Shown here: piece after piece, positions 33,754 to 45,614 of the stretch | How positions within the stretch are numbered: the first letter of the stretch is position 1 | How the letters are laid out: each line of letters begins with the position of its first letter | NCBI GenBank assembly: GCA_023375675.1 | Contig: JALQBC010000022.1 | Location: forward strand, 372,001-436,000 | DNA: 64,000 nt | Direction of reading: 5' to 3' | Source of the DNA: Cytospora piceicola | Lineage: Eukaryota; Ascomycota; Sordariomycetes; Diaporthales; Cytosporaceae | The notes under the pieces: model-generated | The model's database searches: none | Seen by the model: only the letters and a program-made list of their open reading frames with translations | What the model was told of the DNA's origin: nothing | Made by a program: the position numbers and the translations under genes

Positions 33754-36272
33754 GCGATGGCCTTGGGCCGAGGGGTATCTTTGTGATATATTTACTGCGA
33801 GGGCTCTCGACTAACGATCTTGCTCGGTTCCTTATGGTCTACTCGTGTTGCTCTCCAGCAGGTCCCGATATACAAAAGATTGGGCAGATTCAGATCCGTA
33901 TACTTGGTCGGGTTCGGAGGTGGCGACGCTCGGGTTGGTGACGAAGAGCAGATGCACACACACCCTGGATGAGACAGTCCAGCTGCAGAATATCATCCAG
34001 GGGAAGTCTGACGTCTTTTGCACACCAGAGACGGCCTGTTGGTTCCCGACAGTCGGGCCTAGAATATCGGCTAGTACAAGGACAGGTCGGGAGGCACCAC
34101 TGAAAGAAGCCCAAGGCGATGTTTGTGGAAGGCAAAGTAGAACAATGGCGCCGTCAGGGACCGATGAGTTGGCTCTACAGGAGTAACGGTACCTTGATCG
34201 CAATCTCCAGGTGTTCCGAACCAAGGGGTTCGCATTCTCATAATGGGAGTAGGCATAGATATAGTATGCAAGCCATGCCGAAGCCCTACTGTGGTAGACC
34301 TGGGAGGCAGGGTCGCGGCAGCTCGAAAGCCGGCTGGCCCCTCAGGGGCTCGAGAGTGAGACATGGAGACGCGCCGTCGCGATGGTTAAGATGCACGCTA
34401 CCAGAATATGGCAGTGCCGTGATTCAAGTGAAGAGCCACTAGTCTCTGTTGGCGGCGTTCTGGGTAGATCGGTGCCCGTTAGTTGATGAACCGCACATTA
34501 GCCAGGCCGTATAGAACTGGCCTGGTCCTGTCAGTCGAGGACTCAAAGCCATTTCACCGGAAAAAAGGCAAAAAGAAGAAGCACCCTCCCGTCTGCGGAA
34601 TCGTAGGGTCAAACCTTGCATGACATGGGCGAGAAAAAGAAGAGGTTGTTTCAGGCGGGCGGCAGATGCAACCGACGTCGACGGTATAGTATAGTGTACA
34701 ACTGAGTTTGAGTGCTGACGGATCTGACAGTTGGACTTGCCATGCCATATCGCAATTCACCGAGACGGAATGACCGACCGGCAATCTCTCTCGCGACACA
34801 GGAAGTGGTGTAACGGTAACATAGAGACAATGAATAATGAGAGGGCCGTCTTCATCTTCCAATAGGCAGCGAGGCGGGCCTCTCCAGGCCCTGGTAATCC
34901 ATTTATGTCTCACCGTCCTCTCTCTCCTCGTGCCATGTCTGCATGTGGTGTACACAAGTGTACATACCACGGGGCCATCGTTGCAACTCGCCATTTGTGG
35001 AGAGCTGCACTCGCTAATGAGGTAGTACTAAGTAGATACCGTTCAGCCCACACCGCATAGGCTACCACAGTATGGCCTCGCTCTGGCTCGTGGTACGTTG
35101 AGCAAGCGGCCCTCCGGAGGGGCATATGCTTGCTCGAACGCCGCAGGCTCGACTGGCCAAAGCTCCATGGTTGCCTCCCGTCTTATATGTGGACAGAGGA
35201 AAGAAGGGTCGGGTCTAGGTCTGTGATCCAGACAGCTCTCAGCATCCAGACAGACTTCCACGTCTTTTATGGACCTTGGAAAGGTCACGTAAAGCCAGGT
35301 ATCTTGGCCTTCATTCTAGTCTTGTTGTAAGCGTTGAAACAAAGGCTTTTGCTGGTCGTGCTGTCAACTTGACGCTCGGATCCAGCAGTGCACGATATTG
35401 GAGACGGTGGCGTTGTCCGGCAAGCCAAAAGAAACATGACCGAGGACCCGGCCCATTTGTCCCTAGGCCCCAGGAACGCTGGTATGCTGGCACACAATGC
35501 CATCTGCTCCAGAATGTTGGATATTATGTTGGTTTAAGGCGATATTAATTGTGTTGTGCTGAAGAAAAGATGGAACAGACGAAAGAATCCCGCAAGCAAT
35601 ATCTGTGCTCAAGCCAAAAGAATGAAAGAAAAAGAAGGAAGGAAAGAAGAAAGTCGCAGAGACTTGGGTAACCTGTATGCCATAACTAGAAACCCACTTC
35701 GGTCCAGAAGTGGTAGGACGACTCTGTGTTGTAGTAAGAGCTGGTTTGGTTGTAGATCTGAGGATGTCGTTACCAGTAAGTCAGTCGGTCGATAGGCCCC
35801 ACTTGCCCCGGTGATGAACGACCTAGATAACCACCAAGTATTCTTGGCCGTATGCCGGGGCGGGGAATACTTTGTGCAGTAACAGAACGGTCCGACGGCT
35901 GCGTCATGAAGATATCCTGAACGGACCCAAGAAAAAAAACGCCGAGCGACACAACTTGACCACTCAGTCACGGCATGTTTCCCACTCGGCACGTTTTCAA
36001 GTGTACCGATTCGTAGTGCTAGAATCTTTCCAAGAACGAGGAAGACTTCTAATTATTCTGGAATTGAACCGAAAGGTACATACAAAGCCTCCCGAACCTA
36101 GTCCTCGGCGTTTGGTCTGTTCATCAACGTTTATCAAGACCGCTCCGGTGCCGGCAATTTTTACAAACACTCTTCCTATACTTACTTACTTACTGCCTGA
36201 ATTGGTCAACATCCAACAAACACAACAATTGCCAAGACCCAACGCCCCTCAAACCGCTACCACCTTCACACA
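33754..36272. promoter_or_regulatory. Divergent intergenic region, 2.5 kb
   Basis: This lies between the MHYT gene (-) and CIA1 (+). Frames up to about 145 codons occur on both strands without recognisable content. The last ~100 bp before CIA1 are CA-rich and fit a 5' UTR. No gene is called. Confidence 0.5.
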
Positions 36273-37697
36273 ATGGCCTCATCAGGAGGCGGAGGCGAGG
36301 TGAGCCTCAGACCCCTCCCGGCATTCAAGCCCGAGCTCTTCCAGCGCGCCTGGGCCTCGATACCGCACCCGACGCTGCCCCTCCTCGCGACCTGCCACTC
36401 CAAGGCCGTCACCGTCTACTCGCTCTCGACCCTCTCGTCACACAGCACCCTGACAGGCGGCCACGCCCGCTCCGTACGCTCCGCCGCCTGGAAGCCCGCC
36501 CAGCCCCCGCACAAGCTGTGCCTCTCGACCGGCAGCTTCGACTCCACCGCCGCCCTGTGGCGCTGGGACGGCGACAACGCGCCATTCACCTCCTCCCCCG
36601 AGGGGCCCCGCCCCGCCCAGCAGAAGCCCGCGGCCGACAACCTGGAGGTCGAGATCACCGCCGCATCGGTGCCGGCCGACGGCAGCGGCAACGACGACGC
36701 CACCAACGGCCGCGACGACGCCTCGGACAAGGACGAGGACTGGGAGTTCTCCCTCGTGCTCGAGGGCCACGAGTCCGAGGTCAAGTCCGTCGCCTTCTCC
36801 CCCAGCGCCCAGTACCTGGCCACGTGCAGCCGGGACAAGACGGTGTGGATCTGGGAGGACGTCGGCGCCGACGAGGCGGACGACGAGTGGGAGACGGTGG
36901 CGGTGCTCAACGAGCACGAGGCCGACGTCAAGTGCGTCGCGTGGTGCCCCGACGTCCCCGGCCGGACGGCCGCCGGCAAGTACGGCCCCGAGGTGCTGGC
37001 GAGCAGCAGCTACGACAACACGGTGCGCATATGGCGGGAGGACGGCGACGGCGAGTGGGTGTGCGTCGCCGTGCTCGAGGGCCACGAGGGCACCGTGTGG
37101 GGCGTGCAGTGGGAGACCAACACGGAGAGCACCAGGTTCCCCCGGCTCATGAGCTTCTCGGCGGACAGGACGATACGGATATGGACCATGAGGGAGGACG
37201 ACGACGAGGAACATGGCGGCGATGGTAGGAACCCCCTGTTCCGTCCGGGGCTGGGCGGCATACCAAACACGATGCGACAGTCGGTGAGAGAGGAGTGGGA
37301 GTGCACAGTCATATTGCCCGCCGTCCACACGAGAGATGTATACTCAGCTGCGTGGAGCACCACGAGCGGCCTCATCGCCAGCACAGGCAGCGACGGCATC
37401 ATCGCCATATACAAGGAGGATGGCGACTCGAAGGCCGCTACGAACGGGACAGAGGCAGCGGAGACTACAGCCGATGGCGAGTCCGCTGCCTTCTCAGCCG
37501 CTCCAGGAGACTCTCCAGGACCCGGAAGGTGGCGTGTGTTATCTACCTTGAAGAACGCCCATGGGCCATATGAGATAAACCACATAACGTGGTGCCGCAG
37601 ATTCGACTCGGAGGCAGAGAATCGCGGCATCGAAGAGATGCTGGTCACGACAGGTGACAACGGGGTCGTCAAGCCGTGGCAGGTAATAACCTCATAG
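36273..37697 (+). CDS. CIA1: Cytosolic iron-sulfur protein assembly protein Cia1 (WD40)
   Basis: A single exon of 474 residues. WD repeats are visible throughout: GGHARSVRSAAWKP..GSFDSTAALWRWDG, LEGHESEVKSVAFSPS..CSRDKTVWIWED, LNEHEADVKCVAWCPD..SSYDNTVRIWRED, LEGHEGTVWGVQWETN..FSADRTIRIWTM and two weaker ones at the C-terminus. This builds a seven-bladed propeller. Cia1 is the scaffold of the cytosolic Fe-S targeting complex (with Cia2 and Met18) that delivers clusters to nuclear and cytosolic apoproteins. Compared with yeast it has an acidic insert (DGSGNDDATNGRDDASDKDE) between blades 1 and 2, common in filamentous fungi. The 5' two-thirds use mostly G/C at third positions and the last third is more mixed. 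It starts at the first ATG after a CA-rich leader. Confidence 0.92.
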   Translation: MASSGGGGEVSLRPLPAFKPELFQRAWASIPHPTLPLLATCHSKAVTVYSLSTLSSHSTLTGGHARSVRSAAWKPAQPPHKLCLSTGSFDSTAALWRWDGDNAPFTSSPEGPRPAQQKPAADNLEVEITAASVPADGSGNDDATNGRDDASDKDEDWEFSLVLEGHESEVKSVAFSPSAQYLATCSRDKTVWIWEDVGADEADDEWETVAVLNEHEADVKCVAWCPDVPGRTAAGKYGPEVLASSSYDNTVRIWREDGDGEWVCVAVLEGHEGTVWGVQWETNTESTRFPRLMSFSADRTIRIWTMREDDDEEHGGDGRNPLFRPGLGGIPNTMRQSVREEWECTVILPAVHTRDVYSAAWSTTSGLIASTGSDGIIAIYKEDGDSKAATNGTEAAETTADGESAAFSAAPGDSPGPGRWRVLSTLKNAHGPYEINHITWCRRFDSEAENRGIEEMLVTTGDNGVVKPWQVITS

Positions 37698-38302
37698 GAC
37701 GATAACACCTAGAGGATGGTTCTAAGATAAAAGAAACGACAACAATGCTGCGCTCATCACCCCAACCGCCACCGGTCGAGATCTCGCGCCTTCTTCGATA
37801 CTTTCTGTCTGTTTAGTGGTCGATCTTTCGAATATACCCCAAGACATGTATGCGACACCATGCAAACGTCTTCGTGTCCGTTGTTGACTGTATGTGAGCG
37901 GGATATGCAAATGCTTTGAAATACGGTTGACAGGTCCAAATGGCCACTGCATTATTGTGAGCTAACCATCGAGAATTGTGACATTGTATCATGCCCAGAT
38001 TGTGACAATCACCCTTGAAAGCCAAGTAGCGGGAGGCATTGGTCACATCGAACACAAGATTCATTCAAGACATCTGGAGGCGGATCGACACGGTGTGATG
38101 TCTTTACAAAAAAGCGCATGTGCATTCATCCATCCCATGGGATATTCCTACACCTGTAAAGTACCAAAAGGACTACTTCTACAAATAAAACAGTTCCCGC
38201 CCTGAAGACGCTCTTCATCACTCTACCGTATGTATACCGCGGACTATACCCGTGCGGTACAATCCTGTGCCTATCCAACGTCCATGCAAATGTACCCCCA
38301 GT
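37698..38302. other. Convergent 3' intergenic region
   Basis: 605 bp between the CIA1 and KGD1 3' ends. No gene or notable repeat is seen. Confidence 0.6.
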
Positions 38303-41300
38303 TTACTCTCCCTTCAGCTTGTCCTGCGTCACGGTGAAGGCGGCTTCCAACAAATCTTGCTCCTCCTTGAGATGGGTTGACTTCAGACCCGTGGCCACCG
38401 ATGCGCTGGGGTTGCGGCCGGCGTACATAATGTGCTTGTGGTCATGGTGGTCCGTCTCGTTCAGCAGCGTCTCCAGACGTGGCTGCAAGAAGCTCCAGGC
38501 GCCAGCGTTAAGCGGCTCCTCCTGTGCCCAGACAATCGTCTTGGCGTTGGGGTAGCTGTCCAGGTTCTCCTTAAGTTGTTGCCAGGGGAAGGGGTTGAGC
38601 TGCTCGATACGTGTGATGGCGACATTGTCGATCTTGTTGTCGGCGCGGTACTTGTGGAGCGCAGCATAGACTTGGCCAGAGCAGATGACAACCCGGTCAA
38701 CCTCCTCGCGAGGCACAAGGCCACCGCTCTCGTGAGCGGGGTCCTCGATGATCCATTGGAATTGCGAGTCGCCGGTGAACTCCTCAATGCTGGAGCGGGC
38801 GATAGGGTGACGGAGGAGGGACTTGGAGAAGAAGATGATGAGAGCTGCAGGATGTTAGTCCAATTGTGCGTCTTCAATCAAGGGTCTGGGTTCAAACTTA
38901 CGCTTTCGGAACTGCCTGTTCATCTGGCGCCGCAGGGCGTGGAACAGGTTGGCTGGGGTGGTCATGTAGGCAATCTGCATGTTGCAGTCCTGGTGCTGGC
39001 GCTGCAACTTGTCGCCGACTGGGAAGACCCGAGGGTCCTCGTTGGAGAGTTGCAGGTACCGCTCGATACGGCCAGAGGAGTGCTCTGGACCTTGTCCGTC
39101 ATAACCGTGGGGCAGGGACATGACAAGACCGGTCCTCTGCATCCACTTCACCTCACCAGATGCGATAAACTGGTCGATAATGCATTGTGCGTTGTTGGCG
39201 AAGTCGCCGAACTGAGCCTCCCACATGACAAGGGCGTTTGGCGATGAGAGGGAGTAACCGTACTCAAAGCCCAGGGCACCGAACTCACTCAATGAGGAGT
39301 TGGAGATGACAAATTTGCCCTGGTCCTTGCTGACATGTTGCAGAGGAGTGTAGGTGTCCTCGCTCTCCTGGTCGTGGAAGACCGCATGACGCTGAGAGAA
39401 AGTGCCACGCTCAACATCCTGTCCAGCAACACGGACATGGTGTCCATCAGTAACGAGGGAGCCGAAAGCCAGGGCCTCAGCAGTCGACCAGTCGATGTTC
39501 TTGCCCTCAACGACGGACTTGGTCCGGTTGGTTAGGATACGCTTCAGGTTGCGGTGGGCATTAAATGTTTCGGGAGTGGATCCAATGACCTGGCCAATGT
39601 GCTCCAAAGTCTCCTTGCTCACAGCGGTAGGAAGGTGAGGCAGGACCTCCGAGGCCAGCTCCTTGGGAGACTTGAAGCCGTTCCACGCGGATGTAGTCCA
39701 CTCCTTGGAAGTGGGCTGGTAGTCCTTAGATTTGGCGAAGCTCTCCTCGAGCATGCCCCAGACCCACTTCTTGTGCTCCTCGATGTCCTCCTTGCTGAAA
39801 GTACCATCCTTCAGCAGCTGCTCCACGTAGATGTTGATCTGAGGATCGTGGTCCTGGATGCGCTTGTACATAAGAGGCTGGGTGAAAGAAGGCTGGTCGG
39901 TCTCGTTGTGACCGTGCTTGCGGTAGCAGACCATGTCAATGACGACATCGGACTGGAACTCGGCTCTCCAGTCAGCGGCCAGTTGGCAGACATAGTTGAC
40001 AGCCTCGACATCATCGGCGTTGACGTGGAAGACAGGAGCGTCGATGGCCTTGGCAATGTCGGTACAGTAGGCGGTCGAGCGAGCGAAACGAGGGTCGGTC
40101 GTGAAGCCGATCTGGTTGTTCACGACGAGGTGGATCGTACCGCCAGTCGAGTAGGCCGGGAGAGATTGGAAACCAAGACACTCGTAGACAACACCCTGAG
40201 CAGCGAAAGCAGCGTCACCGTGAAGGAGGACGCCCATAGCAGTGCGGTGGGTCTTCTCGTCATTGTTGTAGTGCTGAATAGCGCGGGTCTTGCCCAGAAC
40301 GACAGGGTCCTCGGCCTCCAGATGGGAGGGGTTGGCGACCAGGGACAGCTGCACGCGCTTTCCAGAGGGTGTGGGTCTCTCGAAGTTCATACCGAGATGG
40401 TACTTGACATCACCAGAACCCTCGTCCTCGCCGGCCTGGGTACCAGCGAACTCGCTGAAGATAGACTCGTTGGGCTTGCGAACGACGTTGCTGAGCACGT
40501 TGAGACGGCCACGGTGGGGCATTCCAATAACAATGTCCTTCACACCATAGTCGACACTGCGGTCAATCAAAGCCTTCATACCGGGCACGAGGGTCTCGCA
40601 ACCTTCCAGGCCGAAACGCTTATCGTTGGGGTACTTGGTGGCCAAGAAAGACTCGAAGCTGGAACTCCAGATAAGGCGGTCCAGAATACGTCTCTTCTCA
40701 TCATGGGAGTACTTGAAAGGCTGGGGAACCTCGATGCGCTCCCTCAGCCAGTCACACTTCTCCCTGTCGGGGATGTGGATGAACTCAACACCGTAGGAAC
40801 CGCAGTAGATCTTCTCGCAGGCATCGATGATCTCGCGCAGGGTCATCTTATCCCTGCCCTCCTTCTGGAAACGAGGCAAGATGCCGGGGCCCAGCGAGTA
40901 CTCGGTATCGAGGTCCTTCTCGGTGAACTGGTAGTATTCTATGCTCAACTCCTTGGGCTTGATGTTTCCGAAGCCCTTGGACTCCTGGCGGATGCCCAGG
41001 GGGTCGATCCTTGCCTTGTGGTGACCTCTTGCCTGGTATGCGCGCACCAGCAGCTGGACCTTCAGGTGGTTGTTGACTTCAGAACCCTCACCAAGACCTA
41101 CACCGGCGCCAGCGGCCAGGCCGGAGACGACGGCAGAGGAGCTGGGGACCAGGTTTGGAGGCGGTTGAAAAGCTTGCGAGATGGGCATGTTGCCGGACTC
41201 CATGTTCTTGAAGTAGACCTGCCATGAGACATGTACGCTCTTGGGGTCCTGCTTGTACTGGACGTACATCTCGTCGATGTAGTTCGCATTCTCGCCTTGG

Positions 41301-41512
41301 AGGAAGTTGTCGTTTGAATCAGGGGCGTTGAAGAGGGCGCTCTTGAATCGTTTTTGCGTCGAGACGGCGAGGGGACGGCGGGTGGCGGAAAGGCCATAGG
41401 AGGGACTTGAGAGGCATTGCGAACGTGTGGCTCGCAGCGCGGCGCTACTGGCCCTACAAAGTCGCTGCATGATGGGCGGCCACTTTGGTGTTGTGGAAGG
41501 GAGGGATAGCAA
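38303..41512 (-). CDS. KGD1: 2-oxoglutarate dehydrogenase E1 component, mitochondrial
   Basis: Exons 41512-38902 and 38844-38303. From the Met at 41470 ([18 protein letters not shown]) the protein is 1036 residues. I favour that start because it opens directly with a classic Arg/Ala/Ser presequence; the upstream Met adds 14 residues. The 57-nt intron (GTAAGT..CTGCAG) restores [17 protein letters not shown]. Landmarks: [19 protein letters not shown] near the mature N-terminus, [14 protein letters not shown], and the thiamine-diphosphate region [16 protein letters not shown] to [12 protein letters not shown]. Others are [18 protein letters not shown] and [20 protein letters not shown]. The enzyme decarboxylates 2-oxoglutarate and passes the succinyl group to the E2 lipoyl domain in the TCA cycle. 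It is divergent from TFB1. Confidence 0.95.
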
Positions 41513-41810
41513 AGAGAAGGTAGGGAGTGGAGAGTGTGTTTGTGAGGAAAGGAGAGGAGAATGCTGGTAGCTTCAAGGAAGCTAGTAAGTAAATCGGGCG
41601 GACAGGTGGATGTGAATGGAGTCAGGATTGAAGCAGGCTCCGGGCTTAATTATTGGGCTTGTATAATTTGACAACGACAACCGAGGATCCAGACATCCGA
41701 ACCGAATCGCGTACCGGGTGTTTCCGCTAATCCAAAAGGAGAGCAGCAGGAGAAAAGATGGTGTAAAAAGAAGGGCTGCTTGGAATAGAAAAAGTGGGTT
41801 GCTGACCTTG

Positions 41811-41840
41811 TCGCTCAGTGTCGCTCAGTGTCGCTAAGAC
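41811..41840. repeat. 10-bp tandem repeat TGTCGCTCAG x3
   Basis: Two perfect copies and one variant (TGTCGCTAAG), about 300 bp upstream of the KGD1 start. Confidence 0.8.
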
Positions 41841-42433
41841 ACCCTCGTCTCCGTCACTGTGAAGATCGGAAAAGAGGCTTTTTGACTTTTGAAAATGCCG
41901 TGCAGCAGCAGGCCTGGAGCGCGATGACGCAAATTCCGGATTAGTGGTCCGTAAGCCGAACCCAAGACCTCTGATTCGATTGAATTGGGGAAGCTGCAAA
42001 AAACCCTCTGTATTTTCTCTATGTAACCTCAAATTGTAACTGACCACATCCCAACCTCTTTATGTCCATGTGTTTTCCTACCCAATAGTAGTATCCAAAC
42101 TGGCGAATGATTTGTGAAGTGAAGGTAGGTAGGTTCAGGACATATTTAGAATACATAAATCATCATAGGTAGGTAGCTTCCCCCTGCATATCACAGCACC
42201 ACACCGTCACTTCAAGATCCAGTAGATATCCACATGAGCAACACGAGGCCAAAATGCATACAGCCCTGCCTAGCTGCTGAGCTGTTCGAAATAGCTACCG
42301 TTGGTACTGCCGAACATGTTCTTTGGTTTCCATCGTCATACATCCTGGTCTGCTGGGGCGGGCTAACCAGCAGCAGCTGGACACGAACGGGTGCGGGCGA
42401 ACGAGTGACCGCATCATCATTGAAAACTCAACC

Positions 42434-42446
42434 TCAACCCTAACCC
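42434..42446. repeat. Telomere-like CCCTAACCCTA element
   Basis: AACCCTAACCCTA here, and a second CCCTAACCC about 80 bp further (42515-42523), match fungal telomere repeats (TTAGGG). They are too short to be a relic telomere and are more likely binding-site-like elements in the KGD1/TFB1 promoter. Confidence 0.5.
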
Positions 42447-42499
42447 TATACTTCTACCTGACACGGACGATGACACTGACCTCGACATACCTTACTGTG

Positions 42500-42509
42500 T
42501 ACCTAGGTA
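42500..42509. repeat. TACCTAGGTA palindrome
   Basis: Exact copy in the KGD1/TFB1 spacer, 57 bp from the next. Confidence 0.8.
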
Positions 42510-42556
42510 GTTAGACCCTAACCCTTGTAAAGCCTTATCTAGAGCATGTACCTACG

Positions 42557-42566
42557 TACCTAGGTA
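42557..42566. repeat. TACCTAGGTA palindrome
   Basis: Exact copy in the KGD1/TFB1 spacer, preceded by the related CCTACG. Confidence 0.8.
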
Positions 42567-42901
42567 AAAAGAAGCTGGGGGGAGTACCCAGATGAATGAG
42601 CGTTGTGAACGAAAGATTCCAAGCACCAGCTTTGGTGAAGGTAACAGCAGGCGTACTGTAATAAACTGAGGTCACCACCGTCTGCTGCTATCGTATCGCA
42701 GTTATTGCCCGTCTCTCAATACTCTCTCCAGAGGGCAGAGGGGCCCGTCTTTTCTCGAGGCGGCATGTTGCAGGTCATCTTCACACCGTCAACGAGTCCA
42801 GGCCGATGAGCCTGAGTGAGCGAGGGAGACACTCACTTCACCAGTAACACAACCAAGTCGCCCCTACTGTCGTTTACTCTGGTCTGTCCTTCGCTATCAA
42901 G

Positions 42902-44930
42902 ATGGCCGAACTCAGGGCCAGGGCTGTCTACAAAAAGAAAGATGGCATCATTGCCATCTCAGATGACCAGACCACTGTCACCTGGACGCCTCTGTCTACC
43001 ACTGGGGCCCAGACCGTGTCTCTTGCCATACCCAACATCACAAGTTAGCCCTACAAAGCCATAGTCTATTCTCAAACCAGGGTATGATGCTAACCTTGAT
43101 GTCCAAGATCTTCAAAAGACCCCAGACACTGCACCGAAGGTGATGCTGAAGATTTTTGAAAAGCCACCAAGCTCAGCCGGCGATCCGGTACCATACACCT
43201 TCCAGTTCAATTCTCCTGAAGACCCTCGAGCCGAGGCCAATGCGATCAAAGATGTCCTGTCTAGGTTGTTGACTGAGCTTCGTAACAACGACCCCTCGGT
43301 GCCAAAGCCTGCCGCTCCAGCTACACCAAATGCTGCGACTAATGGTGGAACCGCAAATGCTCCCGGAAATGCCACCGCAAATGCCAAAGCTGCTGCTGCC
43401 TATCTCTTTGACAACAATCACCTGAGGCTGGACATTGAGCTGCAGCAAGCGCTGCTGAGAAAGGACGGCGAACTTCATAAGACCTACATGGACGCGCGAG
43501 CAACGAAACCTGATAGTATCAACGACGCTGCCTTTAACAACCACTTTTGGTTTACGCGTACCAACCTTCTTCGAGCCTTTGCCATCGAAGTCAACCAGAA
43601 GCGTGGTGCTTACAACATCCTGCCTACCTTCAAGACCAAAACCACCCAGGATGCAGAGACAGGACAGGAGAAGGTCGAGCTGAACCTTCACCAGGCCGAG
43701 ATCCTCCAGATCTTCAATCAGCACCCCATAGTCAAGAGGGCTTACAATGAGAATGTTCCAAAGCTCAGCGATGGAGAATTTTGGTCCAGGTTCTTCTTGT
43801 CCAGATTATGCAAGGCGCTGAAGGGCGAACGCGTGGCAGACACAGACAGGCGCGACCCTGTATTTGACAAATATGACGCTTCTGATGACCACGTCGCGTA
43901 CGCAAGCAAGATCCTCGCCAAAAATGTTCCCAAGACTATCGATCTCGAGGGCAACGAGGAGAACACAGGTGGTGTAAAGAGCGGGAACGCCAAGGATGTC
44001 GAGATGCGGCCGAGGAGGAAGAACGTGCCCATATTCCAGGTCTTGAACGCTACTAGCGAGAAGCTCCTCTCCAACGTGGCCTCCACAGACCAGGACCCAG
44101 AAGAGTCATCAGGTATGGACGATGCTACATGGAAGGAGCTGACGCTGCGTGACTTGGGAGACGCTGCCGAAGAGAACAGGATCAGGCTCAACGTCAAGGA
44201 GCAGAGCGAGTTCTTCTCGGAACAGAACGCTGCCCCTTCTACGAGCGATAAGGTCTACGAGAAGCAGGTGCCCTCGCAAGTTCTGACGGAGGTGTCCACG
44301 GACATAGAGATGCTGAAAGGCGATGATTCTGGCGGTATCGATTTGCACGGAAGCATTGGAGTGGACGAAGATAGCGACAGTGACGATGATACGCCCAAGA
44401 AACCACATGTAGGGTCCCGGGCTGCGAGGAAAGCAGCCCAAAAGCAGATACTCGAAGGGCTGGTGCAGAGCCGCGCAGAGCTGTACGGGCACAGCTCTGA
44501 TGAGAATACGCCCATGGGCATACCGAAGGAACTGAAGGAAAAGGCCAAGCTCACCAACGCTACGACCAACGAGTTTCTTAAACAATTCTGGAACGCATTC
44601 CTTTCGGGGGACCCGGAGCGCGCACACGAGTTAGGATACCACGTGGATTCACTCAGGAGGTCAACGTTACGCATCGAGGCGATAGGCGATGAGGCCGAAC
44701 AGATCCGGAATAAAGAGATTGAGGAAGAAAAGAAGAGGATACGGGCTTACTACCAGGAGACGGGCGTCAAGAAGCGGTTCAAGGCGGATGCTGTTGGTGG
44801 CGGCAGAGGGGCAGTACTGACACTTATGCGGCCATCCCTGGCAGCCCTGGATAAGGCACAGAGCCTATACAAGGCTGCTCTGGACCAAGAGGGTATCACT
44901 ATGTCGACAGAAAATGACCTAGCCGGTTGA
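42902..44930 (+). CDS. TFB1: RNA polymerase II transcription factor B subunit 1 (TFIIH p62 homologue)
   Basis: Exons 42902-43043 and 43108-44930 encode 654 residues. The 64-nt intron (GTTAGC donor, GCTAAC branch, CCAAG acceptor) joins VSLAIPNIT to NLQKTPDTAPKVMLKIFEK. This forms the N-terminal PH-like domain that contacts transcription factors and repair proteins. Two BSD-domain regions follow: NNHFWFTRTNLLRAFAIEV, then FWSRFFLSRLCKALKGE with the hallmark Phe-Trp pair. The C-terminal third is charged, with NEFLKQFWNAFLSGD near residue 550 and a helical end. Tfb1 is a core TFIIH subunit acting in promoter opening and nucleotide excision repair in the nucleus. An Ala/Asn-rich linker (about residues 118-140) separates the PH-like and BSD parts. 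Confidence 0.92.
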
Positions 44931-45614
44931 ACATCGGGCAAGCTTAATTCTGACTGCGTTACCCGGCCGGCCTCTGCTCTATCAGGGCGTTGCAGGAGCA
45001 TATCGTCTATAGCACAGATAACATGAGAAATTTAATAGAACAACACTTCCCATCGAATATTACGTGTGAGCTACTAAAGTCGTCTCCGGACAACAAGGTG
45101 TTGTGTAGGCGCACGACATGAAGTGACCCAGACCGTGGTATCAAGGCGTATGGATGATTGATGAAGTCAAACAAGCCTATGTACTCCTTAGGAGAGGGAA
45201 GCATGCCTACTTACCGTGCCTACATAGGTAGGTAGGTAGTTCATAAGGTAGGGAACTTCAAAGGTTGCCCCAGTGCCTCCTATTTGCAAGGGACGTCTGT
45301 CGAGCAGAGAGTTCCCCGGTTGATATCAAGGCCCAGAAGCCCGGCCGAGCCCCTGGATCGGTACAGTACAACACACGGGCGGTATGGAATACAGGGGGTC
45401 CCCGCCACTGCATGAGCTGACAAACACGCTAAAAACGATGACCTCAAAGTCAGATATGCAATCCTTTTGAAGGTGCGCCAACCCTCAAGCGCACTCCCCA
45501 CACAACGATAAAGGCATCCACTAACCGGAGCCTCTGACGGTTTACCCTGACCTTGACCACTATCGAACGACTCGAGATGGTCACTGGGGTCAACACCTCT
45601 TCTCGACCAACCGA
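44931..45614. promoter_or_regulatory. Intergenic region, TFB1 3' flank and AAA ATPase promoter
   Basis: 684 bp, with a GGTAGGTAGGTAG stretch near 45227-45239. No gene is seen. Confidence 0.5.

Larger units (their letters stand above)
41513..42901. promoter_or_regulatory. Divergent KGD1/TFB1 promoter region
   Basis: 1.4 kb containing a 10-bp tandem repeat (41811-41840), several GGTAGGTAG stretches, two exact TACCTAGGTA palindromes (42500-42509 and 42557-42566) and two CCCTAA-type elements (about 42434-42446 and 42515-42523). These fit a shared regulatory region. No coding exon is seen. Confidence 0.5.

Noticed and set aside
39554..41227. 557-codon open frame antisense to KGD1
   Set aside because: It mirrors the conserved KGD1 coding exon and arises from that gene's codon bias; its translation shows no family features. 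The same reasoning removes long antisense frames over GUT2 (27473-28462), the SUMO protease (15513-16769), CIA1 (36438-37328), ATP2 (48685-49566) and the AAA gene (47502-48371).
42434..42523. Interstitial or ancient telomere
   Set aside because: Only two or three partial CCCTAA units, separated by unrelated sequence and flanked by housekeeping genes.
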